This document shows, one piece after another, positions 42,643 to 51,483 of a DNA stretch of 64,000 nt. Under the pieces are notes generated by a model. That model did no database searches, was not told the origin of the DNA, and saw nothing but the letters and a program-made list of their open reading frames with translations. Made by a program: the position numbers and the translations under genes. This DNA is from Flavobacteriales bacterium (GTDB lineage Bacteria > Bacteroidota > Bacteroidia > Flavobacteriales_F > PHOS-HE28), in contig JADJXH010000003.1 of assembly GCA_016715895.1 (NCBI GenBank), positions 248,001 to 312,000 on the forward strand, written 5' to 3'. How positions within the stretch are numbered: the first letter of the stretch is position 1; every line of letters begins with the position of its first letter.

Positions 42643-43676
42643 GGACGCCGCACGAAGGCCTCCATGGGCAGGTCGCTGAACCGGGCGTGCCCGAGGATGA
42701 ACCGGTCGAACGCGATGTTGCGGGTGTACATGCCCGTGAGGTCGGGTTCCCGCTCCTGGTCCATGAGCCTGGCGCGTTCGCGGAGGAGGGCCGGAAGCCG
42801 GCCGATGAAGTGGACATGCGCACGGGCCACCTGCCAGCTGTGCGCGCCATGCCCTTCCAGCAGGAACTTCCATCCGGCCGCACCGTCCAGCAGGAACCGG
42901 CGAAGCAAACGGCCGGGCAGCCAGCCTGTATGGAGGTTCTTGGTGAGAACGATGAGGCTGTTGCGGAAGTTGAGGTAGGTCTTGCGTGGGCTCCCGTAGC
43001 CGAGCGCCCCACCGCCCACGTGCAGCACGCTGGCGCGGGCCGTATAGCCGATGCGCCAGCCCCGTCGCCTGAGCCGCCAGCACAGGTCGATCTCCTCCAT
43101 GTGCGCGAACAGGGAGGTGTCGAAGCCGCCGCTCTCGCGAAAGGCGCGCGCCCGCACCATCAGGCAGGCGCCGGTGGCCCAGAACACCTCGCGGTCGTCG
43201 TCGTACTGCCCGTGGTCGGTCTCGGTGATCTCGAAGATCCGCCCGCGGCAGAAGGGGTAGCCGTTGCGGTCGATGAATCCCCCCGCTGCGCCGGCGTGTT
43301 CGAAGCGGTCGGGGTGGGCATGGGCCAACACCTTGGGCTGGCAGGCCGCCATCCGCGGGTCGGCATCCAACAGGGCGCGCATGCCGGAGAGCCAGCCCGG
43401 ACGCACCTCCACGTCGGAGTTGAGCAGCACGAAGTACGGGGCCTCCAGCTGCGCCAGGGCGGCGTTGTACCCCCCTGCGAACCCGAGGTTCCGGTCGAGG
43501 GCGATCACCCGCACCTGCGGCATGGCCGTGCGCACCCAGTCCAAGGAGCCATCGGTGCTGCCGTTGTCGGCCACCACCACTTCCGCGCCTTCGGCCTCGC
43601 GCACGACACCGGGCAGGAAGCGCTGGAGCCAGGCCTGGCCGTTCCAGTTGAGGATCACGATCGCCGTATCGCGCAT
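42639..43676 (-). CDS. Family 2 glycosyltransferase
   Basis: A 345-residue cytoplasmic GT-A enzyme of the rhamnosyltransferase-like GT2 group. Motifs: AIVILNWNG, VVVADNGSTDGS (nucleotide-sugar binding), RNLGFAGGYN, NSDVEV (metal-binding DxD-like), ATGACLMVRA and HMEEIDLCWRLRRRGW. The C-terminal 100 residues are membrane-proximal helices. It probably adds a sugar to a surface polysaccharide or glycolipid; donor unknown. The ATG at 43674-43676 is chosen; it is the first gene of no evident operon, downstream of the GWxTD gene in the same direction. Confidence 0.9.
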   Translation of the reverse strand: MRDTAIVILNWNGQAWLQRFLPGVVREAEGAEVVVADNGSTDGSLDWVRTAMPQVRVIALDRNLGFAGGYNAALAQLEAPYFVLLNSDVEVRPGWLSGMRALLDADPRMAACQPKVLAHAHPDRFEHAGAAGGFIDRNGYPFCRGRIFEITETDHGQYDDDREVFWATGACLMVRARAFRESGGFDTSLFAHMEEIDLCWRLRRRGWRIGYTARASVLHVGGGALGYGSPRKTYLNFRNSLIVLTKNLHTGWLPGRLLRRFLLDGAAGWKFLLEGHGAHSWQVARAHVHFIGRLPALLRERARLMDQEREPDLTGMYTRNIAFDRFILGHARFSDLPMEAFVRRP

Positions 43677-43717
43677 GGGGGCGTGCGGCGGCAAAGATGG
43701 CCGAGTCGGCGCCTCCG

Positions 43718-45169
43718 TCAGCGCGGGTTCAGGAAGAACTCGTCCGTCCGCTCACCGCTCAGGCTGTTCACCGAGCCGGGCTGCACGTTGTTCATGGGCG
43801 TGTCGCGCGAGTGGAGCACCTGGTTCCACCGGGGGTTCTGGATCTCACCGGGGACCTCGGAGTGCAGCAGCTCGTAGTCGTTGGTCACCATGTCCGGCAG
43901 GTAGAACACGAACCGGCGGTCGGTGTAGCGCCCTGCGCGGTAGTAGTGCCAGATCTGATAGGGATAGACCCCCATGTCACTGGGCCGGTCGACGATCGTG
44001 TTGGGTGCTCCGTACTTCAGATGCACGTAGCCACGATCGGTCTCGTACCCCCGCTTGATGCGCGAACCGTACATCCGATTGACCCGAACCACCTCGGCGC
44101 GGTAGGCCCGCCATGCCCCTTCCGGGTCCATTCCATTGCGGTTGAACCAGAAGCTGTAGAAGAAGCGGCGCATGAGGTCCATCTCGCGGTCCTTCCAGCG
44201 ATCATCGATCATCTTGCGCTCCAGGTCATCGGCGATGGGACGCAGGCAGTGGATGAACTCGGCGAGGCTGTCGGGTTCGGTGATGCGGTCGGCGAAGGTG
44301 CCGCCCATCGCCACGGTGGACAGGTCGTCCATCCCGTAGGCGATCGGATTATTGCGTTGGAGGAACCGTTCGGTGCGGGCGAGGAGCTGTCCGGAGCGGT
44401 CGCGCGCCTCCAAGGCCAGCACGTAGTTGCCGCTGGGCAGCGAGCGGATGTCGAAGCCGCCGAGCACCGGTTCCACGGCACGCGCCCTCACCCGCGCGGC
44501 AGCCCGGAACGCGCCGACCGGTGTGCCCGTTCCCTGTCCCTCGATCTGGTAGCTCAGCAGGTAGAGGCTGTCCCCGCCAAGCCGGTCGTCCATCCCGTAG
44601 AGCTCGGCGTAGAGGTCCAGCCGTTCCACCGAGCTGGGGTAGTAGGCCCCCACGAACGGGATGAAGGTGCGACCGGCGTGGGTGTGCCCGGACGCTCCTT
44701 CCTGGCCGGTGCCCGAAACGAGGAGCACGTCCGAGAAGGTCGGTCCGGCAGGGAGGGCCGGAAGGAGAAGGGGGCGGCGTTCGATGCGGGCCGAGTCCGC
44801 TCCCTGGAGGTCGCGCACCTGCACCTCCAGGATATGGTCACCGGATGGAAGGGCGAAGGCCGTGGTGTACAGAAGATCGGGAGGAAGCTCCGTGATGCGC
44901 GGTGGGCCGGTGAGCTCCACTTTCCGGTGGTCCACGATGCTGCCGGAGCTCTCGATCAGCGCGACCAGTTCCAACCGGGCCTGGGACAAGCCTGCGGCGG
45001 AATCCTCATGGTACACCGATGTGCCGAGCACGGCCACGCTGAGGTCCACGAAGGGACCCTGCCCGGGCACGTCAAAGCGCCGCGCCTCCACAATGAACTC
45101 CGGAAGCGACTGAGCACCGACGGGTAGTGCAAGGGACATCAGGGCGAGCGGGAGGATCGAGCGTGACAT
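43718..45169 (-). CDS. GWxTD-domain exported protein
   Basis: A 483-residue exported protein with signal peptide residues 1-19 (ending PVGAQS). Two beta-sandwich-like regions (about 25-125 and 135-270) precede the GWxTD domain (about 290-483), recognised by RRFFYSFWFNRNGMDPEGAW, YGSRIKRGYETDRGYVHLKY followed by GAP, YQIWHYY and the closing hydrophobic strands. GWxTD proteins are widespread in Bacteroidota and their function is not established. Its -7 element TACCTTTG (45175-45182) lies 5 bp from the ATG. Confidence 0.85.
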   Translation of the reverse strand: MSRSILPLALMSLALPVGAQSLPEFIVEARRFDVPGQGPFVDLSVAVLGTSVYHEDSAAGLSQARLELVALIESSGSIVDHRKVELTGPPRITELPPDLLYTTAFALPSGDHILEVQVRDLQGADSARIERRPLLLPALPAGPTFSDVLLVSGTGQEGASGHTHAGRTFIPFVGAYYPSSVERLDLYAELYGMDDRLGGDSLYLLSYQIEGQGTGTPVGAFRAAARVRARAVEPVLGGFDIRSLPSGNYVLALEARDRSGQLLARTERFLQRNNPIAYGMDDLSTVAMGGTFADRITEPDSLAEFIHCLRPIADDLERKMIDDRWKDREMDLMRRFFYSFWFNRNGMDPEGAWRAYRAEVVRVNRMYGSRIKRGYETDRGYVHLKYGAPNTIVDRPSDMGVYPYQIWHYYRAGRYTDRRFVFYLPDMVTNDYELLHSEVPGEIQNPRWNQVLHSRDTPMNNVQPGSVNSLSGERTDEFFLNPR

Positions 45170-45174
45170 GCTTT

Positions 45175-45182
45175 CAAAGGTA
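45175..45182 (-). promoter_or_regulatory. Bacteroidota -7 element of the GWxTD gene
   Basis: TACCTTTG on the minus strand matches TAnnTTTG exactly and ends 5 nt before the ATG, implying a leaderless or nearly leaderless mRNA. Confidence 0.5.
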
Positions 45183-45369
45183 GGACGGTCGCGGGGCGTT
45201 CCACCGCCGTTCCTTGGAGCAGCGCAGCCGTTCCCGCGCCCTGTGCGTGCTGAACAAGCGGTTCGGCGCGTCGGGAGGGATGGCTGCGCATCCCGTTGGG
45301 GGGAGGCTTCAAGCCGCGCCCGCTTCGCGTCCGCGTGTGTTCGTTCCGTCCGCCCGGTCGATCGCGATC

Positions 45370-45387
45370 GCCCCGCTTTCGCGGGGC
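45370..45387 (-). terminator. Duplicated hairpin after the tRNA 3'-end remnant
   Basis: GCCCCGC, loop GAAA, GCGGGGC, identical to the hairpin following the intact tRNA-Ser gene at 45521-45538. Confidence 0.55.
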
Positions 45388-45520
45388 GGCTTGGCGGAGA
45401 GGGAGGGATGGCTGCGCATCCCGTTGGGGGGAGGCTTCAAGCCGCGCCCGCTTCGCGTCCGCGTGTGTTCGTTCCGTCCGCTCGGTCGATCGCGATCGCC
45501 CCGCTGCCGGGAACGAACAC

Positions 45521-45538
45521 GCCCCGCTTTCGCGGGGC
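45521..45538 (-). terminator. Hairpin terminator of tRNA-Ser
   Basis: A 7-bp GC stem closed by a GAAA tetraloop, 4 nt beyond the CCA end of the tRNA. No T-run follows. Confidence 0.65.
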
Positions 45539-45542
45539 GGCT

Positions 45543-45632
45543 TGGCGGAGAGGGAGGGATTCGAACCCCCGTTACCCTTGCGGGTAAAGCGGTTTTCAAG
45601 ACCGCCGCATTCGACCGCTCTGCCACCTCTCC
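45543..45632 (-). tRNA. tRNA-Ser (anticodon UGA)
   Basis: A 90-nt class II tRNA with encoded CCA. Acceptor arms GGAGAGG/CCTCTCC pair fully; the anticodon loop CTTGAAA (anticodon TGA, genomic 45596-45598 complement) is closed by GCGGT/ACCGC; a long variable arm TTACCCGCAAGGGTAAC and the T loop TTCGAAT are present. A TACCTTCG -7 element (complement of 45642-45649) lies 9 nt upstream of the 5' end. The 3' end is copied in the repeats downstream. Confidence 0.95.
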
Positions 45633-45682
45633 GAGCGCGGGCGAAGGTAGCGCCCGGCGATGGGGTATTTTGCGCACCCTTC

Positions 45683-46453
45683 ATGCGCTTCACCTTCCTC
45701 GGAACGGGTACCAGCCAGGGCGTGCCGGTGATCGGCTGCCGCTGCGCGGTCTGCATGAGCACCGATCCGCGCGATCGGCGCCTGCGGACGGCGGGCTGGC
45801 TGCAGGTGGGCGGGCGGTCCGTGTTGATCGATGCCGGCCCCGACCTGCGTCAGCAGAGCCTGCGTGCCGGGATGGACCATGTGGATGCGGTGCTGTTGAC
45901 CCATGAGCATATGGACCACATCAGCGGCATGGACGAACTGCGCAGCTTCAACCACCGCCAGCACGCGGTGATGCCGGTCCATGCCTCCGAGGCCACGCTC
46001 GCCGCCGTGCGTCGGATCTACGCTTACGCGTTCGCGGAGGTGCGCTATCCCGGCGTGCCCGAGCTGGAGCTGCACCCGATCACCGCCGGCCCCTTCACCG
46101 CTGCCGGCATCGGCCTCGAAGCCGTTGACGTGCTGCACCTGGGCATGCCGGTGCTGGGTTTCCGCATCGGTGGCCTCACCTACATCACCGACGCGAAGCA
46201 GTTGCCGCAGGCCACAAAGGAGCGGGTGCGCGGATCGGAGGTGCTGGTGCTGAACGCCCTGCGGCACGAGCCTCATGCGGCGCATCTCAACCTGGAGGAG
46301 GCGTTGGACCTGGCCCGGGAGTTGGCCGCGCGGCGCACCTTCTTCACCCACATCAGCCATCTGCTGGGGCCGCACGCCGAGGTGCAGCCGACCCTGCCGG
46401 ATGGCGTGGAGCTGGCCCATGACGGGTTGTCCGTGGAGTTGCCCGACCCCTGA
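45683..46453 (+). CDS. MBL-fold metallo-hydrolase (PhnP-like)
   Basis: A 256-residue cytoplasmic hydrolase with the metallo-beta-lactamase fold. The metal motif HEHMDH (about residues 74-79) is intact, with further His in FNHRQH, LHLG and THISH, and Asp in TDAKQ. The start FLGTGTSQGVPVIGCRCAVC (two Cys pairs as in PhnP zinc binding) fits the PhnP / cyclic-phosphodiesterase group, which hydrolyses cyclic phosphate esters; the exact substrate is unknown. TATTTTGC lies about 17 bp before the ATG. Upstream open frames through the tRNA are artefacts. Confidence 0.88.
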   Translation: MRFTFLGTGTSQGVPVIGCRCAVCMSTDPRDRRLRTAGWLQVGGRSVLIDAGPDLRQQSLRAGMDHVDAVLLTHEHMDHISGMDELRSFNHRQHAVMPVHASEATLAAVRRIYAYAFAEVRYPGVPELELHPITAGPFTAAGIGLEAVDVLHLGMPVLGFRIGGLTYITDAKQLPQATKERVRGSEVLVLNALRHEPHAAHLNLEEALDLARELAARRTFFTHISHLLGPHAEVQPTLPDGVELAHDGLSVELPDP

Positions 46454-46535
46454 TGGTCATCCACGCACAACCTCATGGTCGGAGTTGTTCCCTGACCATC
46501 CACCACCGAACTTCGATCCCCCAACCTGTTGCGCC

Positions 46536-49481
46536 ATGCGTCGAACCCTTCTCAGCGCCGGTCTGCTCACCGGCATCCTCAATGTGATGGCCGTGGATGG
46601 CGGCCGCGATGAACGGAACGTGACCTTCATCCGCGATCCGAAACGCACACCGGACCTTGCCTGGCAGGCCGAGCTGCGCGCACGACCGCAGTGGCGGGCC
46701 TTCGTGGCCGGGCATGGCACGTGGTGGACGGAGTTCAACGAGGCCAGCGGGCTGCCGCATCGGGCCTTCGGAGAACCCATTGGAACGGTGGGTGCCGATC
46801 CCGTGGCGAAGGCGTGGGACTTCCTGCAGCACCAACTCGCGGGTTTCGGCCTTCCGCTCGGGGAGGTGAGCGTGCGCTCCGTATACCCCACCGCGAAGCA
46901 CACCTTCGTGCACTTCACCCAGACGCACGAAGGCCTGCCCGTGGTGTTCGGGCAGGCGATGGTGAAGCTGGATGGACAGGGGCGGGTGATCGCGTTCGGC
47001 ACCGACCTCTATCCGGGCATCCAGGTGGAGATGCAGCCCGGCATCGGCGCCGCCGCCGCCGTGGTGAACGCCTCCAGCGGGCTCACCGGCATCACGGGCT
47101 CCGAGGTCAACGGACTGCGCATCCTGCCGGTCCCCGGGCATCGCACCGTGGAGCACCGGCTGGTGCATGAGGTCGTCATCCACACCATGGAGCAGGGCAT
47201 TCCCGGCCGGTGGTCGTGCTGGGTGGACGCGCATTCGGGGGAGCTGCTCTACCGCCAGGACCTGGTGGTGCACCATGCGCCGCCGGCATCCGCCGGAGCC
47301 GAGATCGCCGCCACCGCCACGGCCCACACCGTGAACCCCTTCGTGCCAGCCACCACCGAGCTGCTTCCCGATCTGCGCGTGGTCGTGAACGGGTTGAGCC
47401 AGTACCTGGATGACCAGGGCTACCTGAACACCGGAGTGGGCGGACCGGTGAACGCGACCTTCTTCCTGGACGGCCGGTGGTGCAACGTGAAAACTGGAGG
47501 AAGCACGCCGAGCTTCCAGACCATCCTGCAGGAGGGCCCGAACGCGGTGAGCTTCAATGCGGACGCCAATCTCCGTGAACGGAGCGCCTACTACCATGTG
47601 AACGTGGTGCACGACCACATGAAGGACTGGCTGCCCAATTTCACCTCGCTGGACGTCCCCTTCGCCACGAACGTGGATGTGGCGGGCAACTGCAACGCCT
47701 TCTACGATGGGGGCTCGATAAACTTCTACCAGGAGGGTAACGATTGCCAGAGCTATGCGCAGATCGCCGAGGTGGTGTACCATGAGTACGGCCACGGCAT
47801 CAACGACAAGTTCTATGGCGAGCTGCTGAGCCAGTTCACCAACGGGGCCATGAACGAGGGCTACGCCGATGTATGGGCCCTGTCGATCACCGAGGACCCG
47901 GTGCTGGCCGAGGGCAGCTCGTTGAGCGATCCCGACGACTACATCCGCCGCTACGATGAGAACCGGAAGGTGTATCCGGTGGACCTGGTGGGCCAGGTGC
48001 ATGCGGACGGCGAGATCATCGCTGGAGCCTGGTGGGACACGTACCTGCTCCTGGGCAGTGACATGAACGCGATGCTCACGCTGTTCGTGGAGGCGTTCCC
48101 CGGTCTGCAGGCGAACACGGTGAACGGGAATGAAGGGCAGGCCTTCCGCGATGTACTGCTCGATGTGCTCCAGGCGGACGACAACGACGGGGACATCACC
48201 AACGGGACCCCGAGCGCAGGGGCCATCGTGGAGGCCTTCGCCCTGCACGGGATCACCCTGCTGAGCAACGCCACCTTGCTGCACAGCAACCTGGAGACGG
48301 CGGCCGAGGCCCAGGGGATCGAACTGGATGCGCAGCTGATCCTCGACTTCGACTTCCTGCCCTTCCTTTCGGAGGTGAAGCTGTTCTACAGGCTGAACGA
48401 CGAGACCGTCTGGAACATCCTGCCGATGGTGGATCTCGGAAGCAACGACTACCATGCGACCATTCCACCCCAGCCGGCGGGCACGGTGATCGCCTACTAC
48501 ATGGGTGTGGAGGACAGCTTCCAGCAGCTCAGTGCCGTGGTGCCCATCGGTGCGGCCGAGCCGGATCCGAACGTGCCCTACTACATCATGGTGGGCTTCG
48601 GTCTGGTGGCCACGGATGATGCGGACAACAACACCCAGCTCGGCAACTGGGACATCGGTCTGCCCACGGACAACGCCACCACCGGGGAGTGGGAGTTCAA
48701 CATGCCCGTGGGCAGCTATGCCACTCCGGGCGACCCCAGCACGGTGGTGCAGCCGGGCGAACAGCATACGCCCAATGGCGAGATCTGTTATGTGACCGGC
48801 AACGCGTCGACCGAGCTCGCTCCGTTGGGCGAGAACGATGTGGACGGTGGCACCACCACCCTGCGGAGCGCCGCGCTCGACATGTCGAACATGCAGGAGC
48901 CGGCCATCTCCTACTGGCGGTGGTACGTGAACGATCCTCCGAGCGGCGCCAACCCCGGTGCGGACTGGTGGCAGGTGTGGTTGAGCAATGATGGCACGAA
49001 CTGGGTGCCGGTGGAGAACACGAAGACGAGCGATCGCAGCTGGCGCCGGGTGGCCTTCCGGGTGGGCGACCACGTGACCCCGAACGCCACGGTGTACATC
49101 AAGTACAACGCCTCGGACAGCATCCGTCCCGGGCAGAACCTGGACGGTGGGAGCCTGGTGGAGGCCGCGGTGGACGACATCCAACTGTGGGACCTGGCCG
49201 CCGGCATCGGCATCGAAGAGACGCCCAGCGTGGAGCTGCTGGTGTTCCCGAAACCGGCCCAGGATCAGCTTCAGGTGCGCGGGGCCTGGGGCGATGCGCG
49301 CTCGGCGGACCTGTTGGTGCTCGACGCCTCAGGCCGGGTGGTGGTGCGGCAGAAGGTGAGCGGTGCCGCGCTGCGCGAGCGGGTGCTCCTGAACATCGCG
49401 GACCTGGCGCCGGGCAGCTACGTGCTGCAGGTGATCACCGAGCGGGCGCGAGGCGAGGAGCGGTTCCAGGTGGTGCGCTGA
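46536..49481 (+). CDS. Secreted M36/M4-like metalloprotease with T9SS sorting domain
   Basis: A 981-residue exported protease. N-terminal signal peptide (about residues 1-20), an FTP-type propeptide (about 60-240, with YRQDLVV at its end), then the catalytic domain with zinc motif HEYGH (416-420) and ligand Glu441 (NEGYADVWA), matching fungalysin-like M36 or thermolysin-like M4 enzymes. About 660-890 are beta-sandwich domains (WRWYVNDPPSGANPGADWW), and the final 80 residues are a type A sorting domain (VFPKPAQDQLQV to GSYVLQVITE). It probably degrades extracellular protein after propeptide removal. Which family it belongs to needs a profile search. Confidence 0.88.
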   Translation: MRRTLLSAGLLTGILNVMAVDGGRDERNVTFIRDPKRTPDLAWQAELRARPQWRAFVAGHGTWWTEFNEASGLPHRAFGEPIGTVGADPVAKAWDFLQHQLAGFGLPLGEVSVRSVYPTAKHTFVHFTQTHEGLPVVFGQAMVKLDGQGRVIAFGTDLYPGIQVEMQPGIGAAAAVVNASSGLTGITGSEVNGLRILPVPGHRTVEHRLVHEVVIHTMEQGIPGRWSCWVDAHSGELLYRQDLVVHHAPPASAGAEIAATATAHTVNPFVPATTELLPDLRVVVNGLSQYLDDQGYLNTGVGGPVNATFFLDGRWCNVKTGGSTPSFQTILQEGPNAVSFNADANLRERSAYYHVNVVHDHMKDWLPNFTSLDVPFATNVDVAGNCNAFYDGGSINFYQEGNDCQSYAQIAEVVYHEYGHGINDKFYGELLSQFTNGAMNEGYADVWALSITEDPVLAEGSSLSDPDDYIRRYDENRKVYPVDLVGQVHADGEIIAGAWWDTYLLLGSDMNAMLTLFVEAFPGLQANTVNGNEGQAFRDVLLDVLQADDNDGDITNGTPSAGAIVEAFALHGITLLSNATLLHSNLETAAEAQGIELDAQLILDFDFLPFLSEVKLFYRLNDETVWNILPMVDLGSNDYHATIPPQPAGTVIAYYMGVEDSFQQLSAVVPIGAAEPDPNVPYYIMVGFGLVATDDADNNTQLGNWDIGLPTDNATTGEWEFNMPVGSYATPGDPSTVVQPGEQHTPNGEICYVTGNASTELAPLGENDVDGGTTTLRSAALDMSNMQEPAISYWRWYVNDPPSGANPGADWWQVWLSNDGTNWVPVENTKTSDRSWRRVAFRVGDHVTPNATVYIKYNASDSIRPGQNLDGGSLVEAAVDDIQLWDLAAGIGIEETPSVELLVFPKPAQDQLQVRGAWGDARSADLLVLDASGRVVVRQKVSGAALRERVLLNIADLAPGSYVLQVITERARGEERFQVVR

Positions 49482-49499
49482 ACGGCCCGACGGACAGCA

Positions 49500-49531
49500 C
49501 GGACGCCCCGGAGCTACCTCCGGGGCGTCCG
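49500..49531. terminator. Bidirectional stem-loop terminator
   Basis: A perfect 14-bp stem (CGGACGCCCCGGAG and its complement) with a CTAC loop between two convergent genes (stops at 49481 and 49535). Confidence 0.75.
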
Positions 49532-49534
49532 CGT

Positions 49535-50245
49535 TCATGGGTTGGCGGCCGGGTGGGCCAGGAGGGCGGTGAAGCTGGCCACGACGGCCGCCGTCACCCT
49601 GGCGTCGAGTCTCCGACCACCATCCGTCGCGAAGCGCTGGTTCACTTCCAGTTCAATGCCGGCATATCCCGATGGTTGTGCGGTGCGGAGGGCGGTGGTG
49701 TGCCCGTCGTCGGTACCGAGGTAGGGTTCGTTATGGCGGATCCGGAGGTCCGGCGCCGCGGTGCGCAACAGCTGCTCCCACGTTGCGGCAAGCACCCGCT
49801 CCCAGGACCTTGACGGATCGTAGAGCAGACCGATGTCCATCGCACGCGTTTCGCCGTCCAGCACCGGCGTGAAGCTGTGCACGCTGAGGTGCAGGACGGT
49901 CTGCTGCTGAGCGCGCCAGGTCGCCACGGCATCCGCGGCCGTCGTTCGGAGCGGGGTGTAGTGCTCGTCGATCATGTGGCTGCGCTGGGCCTGCGGCAGG
50001 TCGCGGGTGAACGCGGAGAACAAGGCCGGGCTGTCGAGCGAGCGGTTCAGCTCCACCACCAGCCGGGAGGTGGTCCCGGCCAGGGCGAGGTGGGCGAAGG
50101 GGCGAAGGGCCTCGAACAGATGCAGGGCCCCCGGGTCCCAGCCACGGTGGGAGTGCAGCACATCCTCCGCGCCGGTGAAGAGCGCGCGCACCTCGGTGGG
50201 CACCTCGTGACCGCCGTGCTCGCAGGTGAGTAAAAGGCGGGTCAT
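49535..50245 (-). CDS. N-formylglutamate amidohydrolase family protein
   Basis: A 236-residue hydrolase. The family opening TRLLLTCEHGGHEVP supplies metal-ligand His and Glu, followed by SHRGWDPGALHL (the DxG motif), LVVELNRSLD, VLHLSVHSFTP and AGIELEVNQRF with the C-terminal Glu. Relatives remove formyl or acyl groups from glutamate in histidine breakdown; no hut genes are in view. It is the last gene of an operon with two amide ligases and a C39-like peptidase (4-bp overlap with the gene before), so it may instead hydrolyse an amide product of those ligases. That role is inferred. Confidence 0.85.
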   Translation of the reverse strand: MTRLLLTCEHGGHEVPTEVRALFTGAEDVLHSHRGWDPGALHLFEALRPFAHLALAGTTSRLVVELNRSLDSPALFSAFTRDLPQAQRSHMIDEHYTPLRTTAADAVATWRAQQQTVLHLSVHSFTPVLDGETRAMDIGLLYDPSRSWERVLAATWEQLLRTAAPDLRIRHNEPYLGTDDGHTTALRTAQPSGYAGIELEVNQRFATDGGRRLDARVTAAVVASFTALLAHPAANP

Positions 50246-51483
50246 GCGAAGAGCCGGTCCTCCTGCAGGCAGGCCGCGAGCTCGGTATAGACCTGGCGGA
50301 TCTTGTCCGTCGAGGGTTTCCGACCGGTGCGTGCCAGGATGCGCTGGGCCAGGCAGCCTTTCGCGAGCACATGATCGATGACGGCACCGGCCTCCTCGCT
50401 CAATTCGCCGCGCAGCTCCTGCACGATGTGCTCCCACAGGCGTTGGGCCGTCATGCGTTGTTCCTTCATCACGCCGAACATGAGCAGGTAGTCCTTGTTG
50501 GCGATGACGGCCTTGCCTGCGTCCTTGATGGTCTGCAGGAAGATGGGCAGCAGGTCGGTCTCGCCCCAGGCACGCTGCAGGTAGGTGCTGGTCCAGCGGC
50601 CCCTGGTCATGGCGCGACAGAGGGCCACGATCAGTTCGGCGATGGCCAGGTCGGCACCGGGGCATTCCTGGATGTCGATCACGCGCAGCTCGATGGCACC
50701 GCGGTCGAACCGGGCGATGGCACCGCGCGAGTTGGCGAAGTGGTGGTCCATCACCTGTTCGGTGTCGAAGGGGGCGAGGGCGCGGCCGATGGGGTCGAAG
50801 ATCTCGCGGTAGTAGTCCTCCTGGGTGAAGACCGGCTCGGGGATCAGGGAGCCCATGAGGGCGGGCAGGCGATCCTGATGATGGAGGTAGGCCTCCATGC
50901 GCGAGTCAAGGAATCCGGTGGGCCTGCCGTCGAGCAGGGGTGAGCTGGCGGTGAGCGCGGGGATGATCGGCAGCACCATGCGCACGGCGGCGTGGAGCTT
51001 CCCGAACTCCTCGTCGTTGGCGAAGGGCAGGTTGAGGTGGGTGCTCTGCAGGTTGCTCCAGCCGTGCCCGCGGCAGTCGAAGATGCGGTTGTACAGGGCG
51101 TACACCTCGTTGTATTCGTGCGGCCAGATCACCGTTTCGGTGAAGGGGTCCATGAGCGGATGGGCGGCCGTGGGCAGGAGCATGGCGTCGCGCGCTGCCA
51201 GGGCGGCGTTGATGGCGCGCACCTCGGCGGCGAACTTCCTGCGGAAGGCCGGGATCCGCCGCGTGGGGCGGGCGGTCTTCAGCTCCACGACATGGCTCAC
51301 GAGCTCGTTGCTCCATTCCACGTCACCGCGGTCCACATCGCTCGTGATGCGGCCTGCTACATCCTTGAAGAGCAGGTCCACGATGGGCAGCACGCGGAGG
51401 GTTCCGCGCTGCACCACCATGTACTCCAGTTCGATGCCGGTGACCTCGAAGAGCTTGAATGCGTTCCGTGCGGGAGGGGTCAT
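50242..51483 (-). CDS. Glutamate-cysteine-ligase-like (GCS2-type) carboxylate-amine ligase
   Basis: A 413-residue enzyme of the glutamine-synthetase-like carboxylate-amine ligase fold. Evidence: the opening TGIELEYMVV (catalytic Glu residues), WPHEYNEVYALYNRIFDCRG, NLQSTHLNLPFANDEEF (substrate loop) and RFDRGAIELRVIDIQECPG. These families join an amino acid's carboxylate to an amine using ATP. True glutathione synthesis is unlikely because no glutathione synthetase follows; instead a RimK-like ligase is coupled to it by a 4-bp overlap. Substrates unknown. Confidence 0.82.
   Translation of the reverse strand: MTPPARNAFKLFEVTGIELEYMVVQRGTLRVLPIVDLLFKDVAGRITSDVDRGDVEWSNELVSHVVELKTARPTRRIPAFRRKFAAEVRAINAALAARDAMLLPTAAHPLMDPFTETVIWPHEYNEVYALYNRIFDCRGHGWSNLQSTHLNLPFANDEEFGKLHAAVRMVLPIIPALTASSPLLDGRPTGFLDSRMEAYLHHQDRLPALMGSLIPEPVFTQEDYYREIFDPIGRALAPFDTEQVMDHHFANSRGAIARFDRGAIELRVIDIQECPGADLAIAELIVALCRAMTRGRWTSTYLQRAWGETDLLPIFLQTIKDAGKAVIANKDYLLMFGVMKEQRMTAQRLWEHIVQELRGELSEEAGAVIDHVLAKGCLAQRILARTGRKPSTDKIRQVYTELAACLQEDRLFA

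Larger units (their letters stand above)
45273..45551. repeat. Two tandem repeats carrying copies of the tRNA-Ser 3' end
   Basis: Copy A is 45273-45400 (128 bp) and copy B is 45401-45551 (151 bp, with a 23-bp insertion); they are otherwise nearly identical. Each contains the palindrome CGATCGCGATCG (45359-45370, 45487-45498) and a GCCCCGC-GAAA-GCGGGGC hairpin. Copy A ends in the last 18 nt of the adjacent tRNA-Ser including CCA; the match continues through the hairpin for about 40 nt. A third, partial copy begins at 45273 without the full tRNA end. Confidence 0.8.

Noticed and set aside
45359..45498. CGATCGCGATCG palindromes as separate regulatory sites
   Set aside because: Both copies are simply part of the tandem repeat unit; no evidence for independent function.
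45139..45762. Open frames on both strands through the tRNA-Ser and repeat region, giving Arg-rich proteins
   Set aside because: They translate a tRNA and its tandem repeats; phrases such as GEGGIRTPVTLAG are a familiar artefact of tRNA-Ser sequence.
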